This document shows, one piece after another, positions 29,101-38,784 of a DNA stretch of 64,000 nt. A program made the position numbers and the translations under genes. Each line of letters begins with the position of its first letter. Position 1 is the first letter of the stretch. The stretch covers positions 1 through 64,000 of the forward strand of contig CAVZNH010000085.1 of assembly GCA_963776505.1 (NCBI GenBank). Reading direction: 5' to 3'. Under the pieces are notes generated by a model. The model made no database searches and was not told the DNA's origin. It was given only the letters and a program-made list of their open reading frames with translations. Origin of the DNA: JAMXLO01 sp963776505 (lineage in GTDB: Bacteria; Pseudomonadota; Alphaproteobacteria; Acetobacterales; Acetobacteraceae).

Positions 29101-32100
29101 CGCCGGGAACGGACCCCCCGGTCGGCCAGGTGAAGCTGTGGCTGTGGTCCAAGACGCCCTTCGACTACAGCCGCCACGGCGGCAGCGCCTGGGACGAATG
29201 GTTCACCGATACGTTCACCACCTACCCCTGCATCCCGCCGGTACCCGAGCGGACGATCTGCTGTGATTTCGACGGCATCCCCGTCGGCGCGCGGGTCACG
29301 CTCCCCTCGCCGTGCCGCCACCACCGCGAGATCCTCTACTTCGGCACGGCGACAGCGACGGTGGAACAGCTGGCCACCCCATCGCATGGCCACGGTCACG
29401 CGCTGTGCTGGGGAGGCACCGGGCGCGACATCGTGACGGGCGCCGCGGTCGCCAGCCAGGGGCTGTTCGGCGTCGCGGTCGTCGGCAACCAGATGGCATC
29501 GGCGATGGTGCTCGTGCTCGACGCGACGCGGGCGAAGGGGACCGTGGACGTGATCGCCGTCGACGAGTTCGGCACCCAGTTCGGCCCGTTCGCGCCGGAG
29601 GGCGACACGGTTACCGTCAAGGTCAAGAACCTGCGCGCGGTGCTCGTGCGCGGCAGTGGCCACGTCTGCCTGATCTCGGTCTGCGTGACGTTCCCGCCCG
29701 ACGGCACCGCCGTCTCCGAGGCCCAGGACATGGCCAAGCACCTCACCGACTCGATGGCGCTCTGGGGCGCGGAGGGCGAGGTGCTGGATGCCGATACCGA
29801 CTACCGCCTCGCGGTCGTCACCAACGTGCGCTCCGTGCCGGGCAGCGATCCGACCGGGCCGCCCAACCACGACATCGACGTCACCGAGCTGGCCTACTTC
29901 CGCACCGAGGGCCCGCCGGCGCTGGCTCAGCTGTCGGTGCCCGTCCAGCAGCCGCCTGGCGAGGCATTCGACTCCGGCCTGGACGACCTGCACCGCTACG
30001 TCGCCCAGACCGTTCCCGCCACCGTCCCGCCGCCGGGCCAACCGCCGTTGCTGCCGCGGCCGGTCTACCGCGCCTACGACGTCGGCGTGCAGTTCAACGA
30101 GGACTACGTCGACCTGCTCTACCGGCTGGCCGGCCGCGACCTCACCCTCGCCCTCTACGACGCCAACAACCGGCTCGTGCGCGACGCGGCGGGCCGCCTG
30201 CTGATCTCGTCTAACCGCTGGGGCGTGACCGAGACGCTGACGCTGAGCGCCAGCCAGATCCGCTACCTGACCGTGATCGACGGCTCGACCTGCGTCCAGC
30301 TGGACCAGACGATCATCCCCCGGCAGGCCACGCTGACCGCGGCCGATCCGGGCCAGGTGCTCAATCCCGACGTCGTCTACGAGGCGCGGCTGGTGCCGCT
30401 GCTGCTGCACGAGGACTTCAGCGACGGGCTGGCGGGCTGGACGGTCGTCGACGTCGGGACCAACCAGACGCCGTCGCAGTGGACGGCGCTGGGCCACCCG
30501 CGCCTGACCGGGACCGGCGCGACGGCGGCCGGGGCGGTCGTGACGCTGACCGGCGCCGGCGACCTGACCAAGCTCGACGCGGCCACCGACATCGTCATCC
30601 TCACCACCGACACCGCGCGCGCGAGCAAGCAGTACCGGGTCGTCTCCGTCGACGACGCGACGAAACAGGTGACGATCGACGGCAGCCCGGTGCTGTTCGG
30701 CGGCAGCTCAGCGTGGACGGTGCCCGGCTGGGGCGCGGTCCTGCAGAGTTCCAACATCTGGGGCGGCGCTGTGGAGGCGACCAGCGTCCCGCAGCCGGGG
30801 ACGCTGCTGATCGGCGGCGACCCCGCCTGGACCGACATCCGCGTCACCGTCCTCGTGCGCTCCAGCGACGACGACGGCATCGGGCTCGTCTTCCGGTACC
30901 AGGGTCCCGGCGACCACTACCGCTACGCGATGGACCGTGAGCGCCGCCACCGCCGCCTCGTCCGGGTCCATTCTGGCGCGTACACGGTACTGGCCGAGGA
31001 CGTGTTCGCCTACGAGCTCGACACGGACTACGAGCTGACCGTGGAGGCGGCCGGCCCATTGCTGCGCGTCTACCAGGACGGCGCACTCGTGTTCGAGGTG
31101 TCCGATCCTGCGTTGACCGCCGGCCAGATCGGCGCCTACTGCTGGGCCAACCAGGGTGCGCGCTTCGCCGACGTCCGCGTCGACGATCTAGGCAAGAGCG
31201 CGATCGCGGCCTATCGCTTCGGGTTCACCACATCGGCCTACGCGACGTTCTTCCACCAGTTGCACAGCTACCAGGACGATCTCTGGCTGGTCCCGGCAGC
31301 GGCGGGCGACGTCGCCGCGGCGGCCGCCGCGGCGGCCGCGCCCGCGGCCGCGGTCACCGACGCCGAGACGCGCGCCTACGCCACGCTGGCCGGCGCCGCG
31401 CTCGGCCCGGACGCCAACCACGCCCCAGACCACATCGAGGCACAGCTGCTGACCGCCGATGGCGCTCCGAGCGGGCTGCTGCTCCGGGGGCCCGAGCCAC
31501 TGGACTGGACGCGCATGACACTGGAGGTCGCCCACGCCGGGTGGCCGGCCGCGCCGAGCTCGCCGCCCGCCGCGCTGAAGCTGACCGACGTGTCCAGCGC
31601 CGCCGCCGCGCCCAACGACGAGACGATCACGCTGCTGGCCCGCGAGCGCGGCAGCCTGGCTGGCGTAAGCGTCGAACGCCTGGCCATCCCCGCGCCGCTG
31701 GCCGAGCCGGAGGCGCAGACGCTGCTCGAGTACGCCTTCGGCGCCGTCGCCGGCGTGCTGTGGCGGGAGCGCTTCGGGGCCAATGCCCTGGACGCCTACC
31801 GGGTCAGCGACGCGCCAGGTGCGCTCAACGGCCCGTCGCAGTGGAGCGCCCAGGCCGACGCGATCGTCCAGAGCGCGAAGGTCTTCGCCGGCAGCACCGA
31901 CCCGGCGATCCCCGACAAGCCTGGCACGGTGGCGATCACCGGCCCGTACCTAGCAGATTTCCGCCTCACCGCGGCCTTGCGCAAGCAGGGGACGGGGCGA
32001 TCGGCGTCCTTGTCCGGGTTTCCATGACGGCAGCTTCTACCGCTTCTCGATGGATCATGGCGGGCCCTACCGGCGGCTGGTCAAGTCGGTCCGCGGGACC

Positions 32101-33885
32101 GTGACCGTGCTGTGGGAGGACGCGGTCGCCCCAGACTCCGGCCGTTCCTACGAGCTGCGCATCGAGGCGTTCGGCGACCTGCTCACCGGGTGGCTTGACC
32201 ATGAGCTGCTGTTCGTCGTGCGCGACGGCGACGTCCGCGACGGCCAGGTCGGCCTCTACTGCTGGGCCAACGACGGCGCGCGCTTCGAAGGGCTGGAAGT
32301 GCAGACGCTGGAGACGACGCCGCTGCTGGCACAGCCGCCGCTGGCCGGTCGCGGCGAGCTAACCGTTACCGACACAGGGCTCACGGACGCGCCGTCGGCG
32401 TGGCAGGCGGCGGGCGGCACGGTCACCCAGGGCGCAGCTATCGACGGCACGACCGCCCTCCTGGCCCCGGGCTTCGGAGACCTCACGCTGACGCTGACGC
32501 TATCGTCGAGCGCTGACGGGTCGATCGGAGCGGTCCTGCGCTACGCCGACGCAGCCAACCTGGTGCGCTTCGCGATGGACCGCACCGCCGGGCGGCGCTC
32601 ACTGATCTCGCTCGTCAACGGCTTCGAGGCGCTGCTGTGGCAGGACAACGTAGCCTTCGACCTCGACCACGACTACGCGCTCACGCTGGCCGCGCAGGGC
32701 GGGCGGCTACAGGGCTGGCTGGACGGCACGGCGCTCTTCGACGTCATCGCCCCGGCCGGCGCCCGCGCGGGGCAGGTGGGCCTGTGGACCTCGCGCACGG
32801 GCGGCGCGCGCTTCACCCGGCTCGTCGTGGGCGACCCGGTCGCGCGGGTCGGCGCGTGGACGATCACCGACGACGGCGCCGCGTCGCTGTGGCGCGGCGG
32901 TGGCGGCGCGATCATCCAGCAGGCGGTGGTCGGCGACGCAAGCACGCCCGCGGCGCCAGGCACGACAGCGGTCGCCGGGTCCGACGGCTGGGCCGACGTG
33001 CGCATGAGCGCAACGCTGCGCAACGACGGCGACGGCGCGATCGGCGTCGCCGTGCGCTGGCGCGATCCGTCCAACTTCTACCGCCTGGCCTTCGACGCCC
33101 AGCACGGCTACCGCCGCCTCGTGCGGACCGCCGGAGGCGTGCCCACGGTGCTGTGGCAGGACGCGGCGCCGGTCCCGACCGGCACGCCGCTGGCAGTGAC
33201 CATCGACGCCGTGGGCGAGCGGCTCGTCGGGCGCCTCGGCGAGGAGGTCCTGTTCGACCTTACCGACGACGCGTTCGCGTCCGGGCGCGTCGGCCTGTAC
33301 GCCGCAGGCGATGACGGTGCCCGCTTCGCCAACGTCACGGTGACCCGTCCGCCGCTAGACGCGCGCGCCCGGTTCCGCGACGCCTTCGGTCAGGGGAACA
33401 TGAGCGCGTGGACGGTCGTCGACGAGGGCGACCAGAGCACGCCGTCGCACTGGGCCGTTGAGGCTGGCGCGTTGGTGCAGTCGAGCAACATATACAGCAA
33501 CCCGGTGGACGGTGCCGCGATCGAAAAGCGCGGCACGCTCGCGCTTGCCGGGGACCCGTCGTGGACAAACATGGTCCTGAGCCTGACGCTGGCCTCAGCT
33601 GACGACGACGCGATCGGCGTCCTGCTGCGCTACGCGGGGCCCGGCGATTTCTACCGCTTCTCGATGGACCGCGAGCGCGGCTACCGCCGGCTCGTGCGCT
33701 GCTCGGGCGGGACGTTCACGACGCTGTGGGAAGACGCGGTCGCCTACGAGATCAACCGCCCGTACGCGCTCGTGCTCGCCGCCGTCGGCACACGGCTGAC
33801 GGGGTGGCTTGACGGCGTGCCGCTACTGGAGGTGGAGGACCCGAGTGGCCCTCTCGGCCGCATCGGCCTCTACTCCGGAAACGTT
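26096..33885 (+). CDS. giant beta-rich protein (DUF6603-like core plus LamG-like repeats), frameshifted and truncated
   Basis: At least 2,590 residues when three frame changes are repaired (near 28,607; near 31,985; near 32,017); cut off by the chimeric join. The start is ATG 26096. Residues 1-840 are repetitive amphipathic beta strands (for example VDHVDIRLAEVTISVNADGD; LTLDGVGVELDIPGTLRFKG), with a GLGLYGIAGLMAIQMAPNKA segment that reminds me of DUF6603 proteins; this family call is from memory and tentative. Across 28,607 the reading passes smoothly from TLEWGPDAG into EPPLPVPLKEIAAEHF, so the two halves are one protein. From about 30,411 there are five concanavalin/LamG-like repeats. No signal peptide. 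Its fused core plus carbohydrate-binding-type repeats suggest a very large lipid- or surface-interacting protein; this is inference only. Confidence 0.7.
30411..33885 (+). repeat. five diverged LamG-like protein repeats
   Basis: Repeats start near 30,411, 31,760, 32,350, 32,850 and 33,360; most are 480-550 bp. Each carries the same order of motifs: a front part (FSDGLAGWTVVD; ERFGANALDAYRVSD; RDAFGQGNMSAWTVVDEG), a middle part (DDGIGLVFRYQ; DGAIGVAVRWRD; DDAIGVLLRYAGPGDFYRFS) and a last strand pair (GQIGAYCWANQGARFADV; GQVGLYCWANDGARFEGL; GRVGLYAAGDDGARFANV). Comparison between repeats is what locates the frame changes near 31,985-32,017 and the truncation after GRIGLYSGN. Confidence 0.8.
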
Positions 33886-33914
33886 CTTCGCCTGCTGGTT
33901 CGGTTGGTCTTGCT
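33886..33914. other. chimeric join of two genomes
   Basis: To the left, the fifth LamG-like repeat stops after GRIGLYSGN, before the expected GARF strand. To the right, the reverse-strand fabH stops at GGFGFDI, just before the expected catalytic Cys motif. The roughly 29 bases between fit neither protein. Genes of opposite character and strand meet without any IS or repeat. Both genes are truncated at the same point, one of them essential, so this is best read as an artefact. Confidence 0.85.
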
Positions 33915-34244
33915 GATGTCGAAGCCGAAGCCGCCGGTCACACCGAGCGCCGCCTGCACGCGTAGCGCCGTGGCGGGGAAGGCCTCATCCGGCGTGCTGG
34001 TGGCCAGGATGATCGCATCGACGTCGGCGGGTACGGCCCCGGCATTCGCCAGCGCGGCGCGCGCGGCCTCGGTGCCCATGAACGCTGCCGTCTCGTGGGC
34101 TGCCGCGATGTGGCGCTGGCATATGCCGGTGCGTTCGCGGATCCACTCGTCCGACGTATCGACCGTGTGTGCGAGCTCGTCGTTGCTGACCACGCGTTCG
34201 GGCAAATAGGCGCCGACACCGGCGAGGATCGAGCGAATGGCCAT
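33915..34244 (-). CDS. fabH: 3-oxoacyl-ACP synthase III, truncated at the join
   Basis: About 110 N-terminal residues. ATG 34244 with AAGGAAG just upstream. It reads MAIRSILAGVGAYLPERVVS, TSDEWIRERTGICQRHIAA and ATSTPDEAFPATALRVQAAL, classic FabH. FabH condenses acetyl-CoA with malonyl-ACP to start fatty-acid synthesis. The sequence ends at GGFGFDI, one or two residues before the segment bearing the active-site Cys (about position 112). It follows plsX directly (8-bp gap), as in the usual rpmF-plsX-fabH operon. Confidence 0.92.
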
Positions 34245-34252
34245 TGTCTTCC

Positions 34253-35345
34253 TTAAGGTGCGGTGGCGAGGCGCGCGCCGGTGCCGCCTTCCTTCTCTGA
34301 CGCGCCGTTCTTCGCAGTCAGCGCCATCAATTCGGCGATTCGGGTCAAGTCCTCGCGAATGTGGTCGTTGAACCGGTGCACCACCATGTCCATCGCCACG
34401 TCCACCGCGTGGGCGAAGCCCTCGTGCATCGGTGCCGCCGTGCGACTTCACCGCGACGCCATTCAGCCCGAGCATAACCGCGCCGTTGTAGCGGCGCGGG
34501 ATCCAGCCATTCGCGCAGCCGCTCGAGCGAGGGCCGCAGCAGCAGATACGCGAGCTTCGCAGTGAGGCTGCTGCGGAACACCTGGCGCAGCAGGTCGCCG
34601 ATCAGCTTGAGCGCGCCCTCGCCGGTCTTCAGCGCGACGTTGCCGGTGAAGCCGTCGGTCACCACCACGTCGGTGGTGCCGGCGGCAATGTCGTGGCCCT
34701 CGACGAAGCCGACGAACTGCGGCGCGATGTGGCTGGCGCGGAGCGTCTCGGCGGCGAGGCGCAGCGTGTCGTCGCCTTTCAGCTCCTCGGAGCCGACGTT
34801 GAGCAGGCCGATGGATGGGCGCGGTGAGCCCGAGCACGGTGCGTGCGAACACGTCGCCCATCACGGCGAACTCGACCAGGTTGCGCGCGTCGCACTGCAC
34901 GTTGGCGCCGAGGTCGAGCAGCACCACGTCGCCGCGCGCCGAGGGGCCGATCGCCGCCATGGCCGGCCGGTCGATGCCGGGCAGCGTCTTGATGACGATC
35001 TTGGCGAGCGCCAGCAGCGCGCCGGTGTTGCCGGCGGTGACCACGCCGGATGCCTCGCCGCCGGCCACCGCGTCGATCGCGACGCGCATCGAGGAGCCGC
35101 GGACGCGCAGCGCGGCGGTGGGCTTGATGTCGTTGCCGATGGCCTCGGGGGCGTGCCGGATGTCGCAGGCCGCGGCCGCGCGGCTGATGGCGCTGCAGCA
35201 GCGGGGTGAGCTGCGTCTCGTCGCCGACCAGCAGGAAGCGTGCGCCGGGGTGGCGTTCGGCGGAGATCTCGAGCCCTTCAACCACCATGAGCGGCGCGCG
35301 GTCGCCGCCCATGGCGTCCACCGCCAGCGTGTAGGTCGCGGTCAA
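34253..35345 (-). CDS. plsX: phosphate acyltransferase PlsX, frameshifted
   Basis: Makes acyl-phosphate from acyl-ACP for phosphatidic acid synthesis with PlsY (also in this window at 60,979). It reads MTATYTLAVDAMGGDRAPLM at the start (ATG 35345), AAIGPSARGDVVLLDLGANV near 34,890-34,960, VVTDGFTGNVALKTGEGALK near 34,600-34,670, and a tail ELMALTAKNGASEKEGGTG to TAA 34253. At least three one-base shifts separate these blocks (near 35,180, 34,810 and 34,450). As the gene is normally needed for growth and motifs are otherwise perfect, they are probably read errors. Lies between rpmF and fabH in the standard operon. Confidence 0.88.
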
Positions 35346-35376
35346 GGGAGGAGGGAGGCCACGCCGCGTCCGGGCG

Positions 35377-35580
35377 TCAGGCGCGAACAGCGCCCTTCAG
35401 CGCATCCCCGGCAGGCACAACCTCGCGCCCGTCATAATAGCCGCAATGGCTGCAGACGTGGTGCGGCCGCTTCAGTTCGCCGCAATTCGGGCACTCGGCG
35501 TGCGCCTCGCGGGGCAGCGCCTCGTGACTGCGACGCATGCCGCGGCGGGACGGCGAGGTCTTTCGCTTGGGAACGGCCAT
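35377..35580 (-). CDS. rpmF: ribosomal protein bL32
   Basis: 67 residues, intact: MAVPKRKTSPSRRGMRRSHE at the N-terminus and the zinc-binding pairs CPNCG and CSHCG in the C-terminal half. A component of the large ribosomal subunit. It is the first gene of the rpmF-plsX-fabH operon, 31 bp before plsX. In related genomes yceD immediately precedes rpmF; here it is separated from it by about 1.4 kb. Confidence 0.97.
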   Translation of the reverse strand: MAVPKRKTSPSRRGMRRSHEALPREAHAECPNCGELKRPHHVCSHCGYYDGREVVPAGDALKGAVRA

Positions 35581-35766
35581 GGGACAGCGCCCCTCCGGTC
35601 TTGGTGACGCCCTGCGGCCCGGCTAGGGAGGAGGGGACGGTCACAATATGTCAACAATGCAGGATCGCGGCGTCTAGCAGAGGGTCTGGCGGGTCGCAAG
35701 GGAGGCCAGTCTGATCGCTGCGCGACGCGTCCGAATACCGCGTCGCAACGGCTTGGCCACCGGCTT

Positions 35767-36072
35767 TCAATAAGCGACGTACTCGTGCCCCCTGTCACGC
35801 TCCGCCGCGAACGCCGGATCGAACACCCGAGCCAGGTCGGATCGCGAGAGGCCGATATCTGACAGCTCACGATCGGTCATGAGCGACATCTCCTGCATAA
35901 CGGCGCGCCGGTGCCGCCATTCACGGAACATCGACACCAACCGCGCAACCCAACCCGAGATCCGATGATCCAGCGGCTTTGTGGGAACATACGGCTCATC
36001 GTATGCGGAATTGATATAGCTCAGGTTGCCGAGCGAAAAGTCAAAGTGGTCATTGGCGATTGGAGCGCTCAT
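35767..36072 (-). CDS. DUF1127 small protein
   Basis: About 101 residues from ATG 36072 (GGGA about 9 bases upstream); a TTG 15 bases earlier is an alternative. The C-terminal 45 residues carry the DUF1127 pattern: FREWRHRRAVMQEMSLMTDRELSDIGLSRSDLARV. Such proteins are short Arg-rich helices in alphaproteobacteria, some linked to phosphate/carbon stress and small-RNA turnover. The N-terminal half is not conserved. It stands alone between rpmF and the phage-like ORFs. Confidence 0.8.
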   Translation of the reverse strand: MSAPIANDHFDFSLGNLSYINSAYDEPYVPTKPLDHRISGWVARLVSMFREWRHRRAVMQEMSLMTDRELSDIGLSRSDLARVFDPAFAAERDRGHEYVAY

Positions 36073-36219
36073 GGGTTTAATTCCCAATTCCAGAGGTGAC
36101 CCGAAGAAGGCTACCTCGTGTCAGTCAATACGAGGTTTAAGGCGGAACGCAGGGGCATGCGCGCACGTCTCGCAGCTGCCGGACCGACGCGCGCCCGCCC
36201 CAGACGCTCAAACTGAGAC

Positions 36220-36543
36220 CTAACCGTCGATCAGTTGGCCGGCTTGGCGAGCTGCGTCGACGGGTACGGTCACTGGAGCACCCACCGGCGTCACGCTCAC
36301 CGGCACTCCGTTGATTGTCTTGCATGCTTCCACCACCGCGGGATGCACCAGCAGGTCCACCTGGGCGGCAGTGGCGCCCGCCGGGCCGAGTGTGGCCACG
36401 ATCGGCTGCGCCACTGGCACAACCACGCCATCCACGTTGCAAGCCACCGTCAGCACCTGCCTGATCGTCGCCTGCTGTTCGGGCGTCACGTTGCTGCACG
36501 CGGACAGGCAGGCGAGCAGCGGCAGCGCCATGATGCGTCGCAT
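36220..36543 (-). CDS. small lipoprotein, phage-like neighbourhood
   Basis: 107 residues with a lipoprotein signal: MRRIMALPLLACLSACSN, lipobox LSAC with Cys at about 16. The mature part is short, hydrophilic then Val/Pro-rich (GVVVPVAQPIVATLG ... VSVTPVGAPVTVPVD). No family recognised. It lies 27 bp after a small holin-like ORF in the same direction. A small lipoprotein next to a holin-like ORF recalls phage lysis cassettes (spanin-type o-proteins), but this is inference from layout. Confidence 0.6.
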   Translation of the reverse strand: MRRIMALPLLACLSACSNVTPEQQATIRQVLTVACNVDGVVVPVAQPIVATLGPAGATAAQVDLLVHPAVVEACKTINGVPVSVTPVGAPVTVPVDAARQAGQLIDG

Positions 36544-36570
36544 GGTGATTTCTCCGGTTGTTGCGGGAAT

Positions 36571-36963
36571 TCAGGCGGTCGGCGAGGCGCCGATCGACAC
36601 GTTGGGATCGGCGGCAAGGAGCCCTCCGAACCGCGCCTCGACCATGTTCCGGACGTGCTCGGGCGTGACGCCGAGCGCGGTCAGGGCTTCTGGTGTCGAG
36701 GCGACAACGTGCTGCACGCCCTTGGCGATGGCGGCATCGCGGATCGCCACGTCGCGATAGCTGGCGGCGTGCGCGGCGATGTAGCCGTAGGCCGCCTGCG
36801 CGCCGGCATCGGCGGCGGTCTGGATCGCGGCGGCCTGGGTCGCGGTGAGCCTGATGCGCAGATAGCGGCGCAGCAGCGGCGCGAGATAGGGCGTTGCCGC
36901 ACTGATCGCCGCCAACGCAAGCGCGGCCAGCGCCTGCACCAGCGGTGTCAGGTCGATGCTCAT
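36571..36963 (-). CDS. small holin-like or phage-associated membrane protein
   Basis: 130 residues. The first 35 residues contain one long hydrophobic helix (LVQALAALALAAISAATPYL) followed by a basic turn LLRRYLRIRL and an Ala-rich helical region (TATQAAAIQTAADAGAQAAYGYIAAHA). This arrangement is typical of small phage membrane proteins (holin-like, class with one or two segments). No other phage genes are seen. It is followed by the lipoprotein ORF, forming a two-gene unit inserted between yceD and rpmF. Confidence 0.5.
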   Translation of the reverse strand: MSIDLTPLVQALAALALAAISAATPYLAPLLRRYLRIRLTATQAAAIQTAADAGAQAAYGYIAAHAASYRDVAIRDAAIAKGVQHVVASTPEALTALGVTPEHVRNMVEARFGGLLAADPNVSIGASPTA

Positions 36964-37028
36964 GATGTCTCCGGGGGTGACGGGAGGCGCTCTGATCCGA
37001 GAGGCAGAGTCCGCCTGTTGGCGACGGA

Positions 37029-37625
37029 CTAGTTAGTATTAATAACTGCAATGTCAACAGAAATTTCACCTTGCCCCTCCCGTGAGGGGAGAGATCGACC
37101 ACACTCGATCGAATGCCGCCTGGTTCGCCTCAGTGGCGGCGCCGCAACGCGCGCAAGCGCGGCAAAGGGCTGCGCCTCAGGGTCGTCCGGAATGTCCGGC
37201 AACACGGCGTCCGGCGCGCGTGGATACGGATCGAGCGCCAGCGCCAGTTGCTCCGCGGCGGCTTCACCGAGGTCGAGGATACCATCGACAAAGGTGATCT
37301 CGTCGAGCGCCTCAGGGTCGGCGTCGTCGGTTTCCTCGCCGTCCGGAACGCAGCGCACCGCAAAGCGCTCCTCGACAGTGCTGACGAAGTCATCCAGCGA
37401 AACGACACAGGTCTGCATCACGCGAGCGACGAGGTGTCCGCGCGCCAACAGCGTGCCGGCCGCATCCCGGTCCAGATGGAACGTGCAGGTCAGTGCGAGC
37501 ACCGCGGGCAGACCCATGCGTTCGGCGAGCGCGGCGCATTCCGCGGCCGTGGCTTCCACCGTCACATCCAGGCCGGCCGGCCCGATACGCTCGACCGCGA
37601 TTGGCCGGTGCAGTTCCGGAATCAT
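37029..37625 (-). CDS. yceD: YceD/DUF177 family protein
   Basis: 198 residues. ATG 37625 preceded by GGAGGC; it reads MIPELHRPIAVERIGPAGLD, ALTCTFHLDRDAAGTLLARG and CVVSLDDFVSTVEERFAVRC, with the LDEITFVDGILDLGEAAAEQLALALDPYPR region. DUF177 proteins help accumulate 23S rRNA and are usually followed by rpmF. The last 28 residues or so (RTRRHSIECGRSLPSREGQG...) are unusual for the family and are encoded by a GC-rich repeat; the natural end probably lay near 37,130. The ATG overlaps the previous gene's stop (ATGA). Confidence 0.85.
   Translation of the reverse strand: MIPELHRPIAVERIGPAGLDVTVEATAAECAALAERMGLPAVLALTCTFHLDRDAAGTLLARGHLVARVMQTCVVSLDDFVSTVEERFAVRCVPDGEETDDADPEALDEITFVDGILDLGEAAAEQLALALDPYPRAPDAVLPDIPDDPEAQPFAALARVAAPPLRRTRRHSIECGRSLPSREGQGEISVDIAVINTN
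37066..37100. repeat. GC-rich hairpin repeat in the 3' end of yceD
   Basis: CTTGCCCCTCCCGTGAGGGG forms a short hairpin (CCCCTC/GAGGGG). It resembles the repeat at 56,990-57,070 (CTCCCCCTCCCCTTGCGGGA) and is probably a member of the same interspersed family. It adds foreign codons to the yceD tail. Confidence 0.5.
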
Positions 37626-38192
37626 CGCATTGCCTCCGTCGCTGGCAGGAATTGCGCCTGCCCCGATTCCAGCGTCGCAAGTGGCTGCGTGGCAAGATGG
37701 GCCGCTTGCGCCGAGCACGACCCGGCCAATGAGGCGGCCGCCCCGGCCGGCGCGGCGCCGCGCCAGACATTGCGCGCCAGTGCGGCCTCGAGTGCCGCTC
37801 GATCGGCCGTCTGGATGGCCTCGGCATAGACTTTGGCGCGGCCGTGGAACGCCTCCCACATGGCCCGCATGCGCTTGCCAACGCTGAGGTCGCTCACCCC
37901 GATCTCGCGCAGGTTGTTGTCCATGTCGATGAACATGGCGTCGAACACCGCCTGCGCCAGGGCCGGCCCGGGCTCCGGCGCGTCCTGCAGGCGATGGATC
38001 AGCAGGAAGGCATGCAGCGCGACCAGATCGAACCGTCCGTCCAGAGTATCCGGCACGCCAAGTGCCCGATAGAACCAGGGCGCGCGTGCCGCGGCGACCG
38101 CGGCGCCATAGAGCGCGAAGCCGGCCTTTTGGTGCCGGTTGGCCCTGCGCAGACCCTTGAAGCCAAGCAGCCCTGACACGCTCGCGATCACT
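37622..38192 (-). CDS. ubiquinol-cytochrome c chaperone (CBP3 family)
   Basis: About 190 residues, intact. Family features: YGAAVAAARAPWFYRALGVP, DTLDGRFDLVALHAFLLIHRL, FDAMFIDMDNNLREIGVSDLSVGKRM and MWEAFHGRAKVYAEAI. It aids assembly of the cytochrome bc1 complex. The start is a GTG; 38192 (near GGAAGGAG) and 38180 (VSGLLGFKG) are both possible. The stop overlaps the start of yceD (ATGA at 37,622-37,625). This chaperone-yceD pair is standard in alphaproteobacteria, with the lipoprotein gene bamE divergent upstream. Confidence 0.85.
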
Positions 38193-38277
38193 CCTTCCGC
38201 CGCTGACGCGCCGATTGACAAGCATCGAGCCGTCGTGACACCGAGGTGACATACCGCGGAGCGGAGGATACGCCCAG

Positions 38278-38784
38278 GTGAACAGAGACCATTCAGCGGC
38301 CTTGTTGCCATCGCTCACGCTGCTCGCCTGCCTGCTGGTCGGCGGCTGCAGCTTCTTCGAGGCCCAGTCGCAGCTTCGCGGCAACCACGTGGATGCCGAC
38401 CAGCTCAAGGAGCTGGTGCCTGGCACTTCGACGCGGGCCGATGTCACCGCGCTGATCGGTTCGCCGACCGCGAGGGCCACCTTCGACGACAATACCTGGC
38501 TCTATATCAGCGAGGTCACCCGACCCCGAATCGCGCGCGTCCAGGGCATCCTCAATCAGAACGTGACCGTTCTGAGCTTCAACGATCAGGGCGTGCTGCA
38601 GGAGGTAAAGCAACTGAACAAGGACGACGCAATACCGGTATCCGTCGTGGCGCGCTCGACGCCGTCACCGGGCACCGAGGCGTCGTTCCTGCAGCAGCTG
38701 TTCGGCAACATCGGCCGGTTCAACGCAATCGGCCAGACCCCGACCACCGGGCCGGCCGGTGGCGCGCCGGCCCCGGCCTATTGA
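38278..38784 (+). CDS. bamE: outer membrane assembly lipoprotein BamE/OmlA
   Basis: 168 residues, intact, GTG start at 38278. Lipoprotein signal LLACLLVGGCSFFEAQ (Cys about 23). The SmpA/OmlA core reads LRGNHVDADQLKELVPGTST, RADVTALIGSPTA, DDNTWLYISEV, then VTVLSFNDQGVLQEVKQL. It is part of the BAM complex that inserts beta-barrel proteins into the outer membrane, so this half of the window comes from a Gram-negative. It is divergent from the cytochrome chaperone, and its last few codons overlap the convergent MFS gene by 7 bp. Confidence 0.93.
   Translation: MNRDHSAALLPSLTLLACLLVGGCSFFEAQSQLRGNHVDADQLKELVPGTSTRADVTALIGSPTARATFDDNTWLYISEVTRPRIARVQGILNQNVTVLSFNDQGVLQEVKQLNKDDAIPVSVVARSTPSPGTEASFLQQLFGNIGRFNAIGQTPTTGPAGGAPAPAY

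Noticed and set aside
28581..30497. Reverse-strand ORF (about 638 codons)
   Set aside because: Same shadow effect; no start signal and no recognisable domains.
31300..31350. GCC/GCG-rich run as a possible regulatory or slippage element
   Set aside because: It simply encodes an Ala-rich linker in the giant protein; no sign that it changes frame there.
33870..34475. fabH fused in frame to extra N- and C-terminal residues
   Set aside because: The N-terminal extension is the plsX 3' region in another frame and the C-terminal residues come from the chimeric join.
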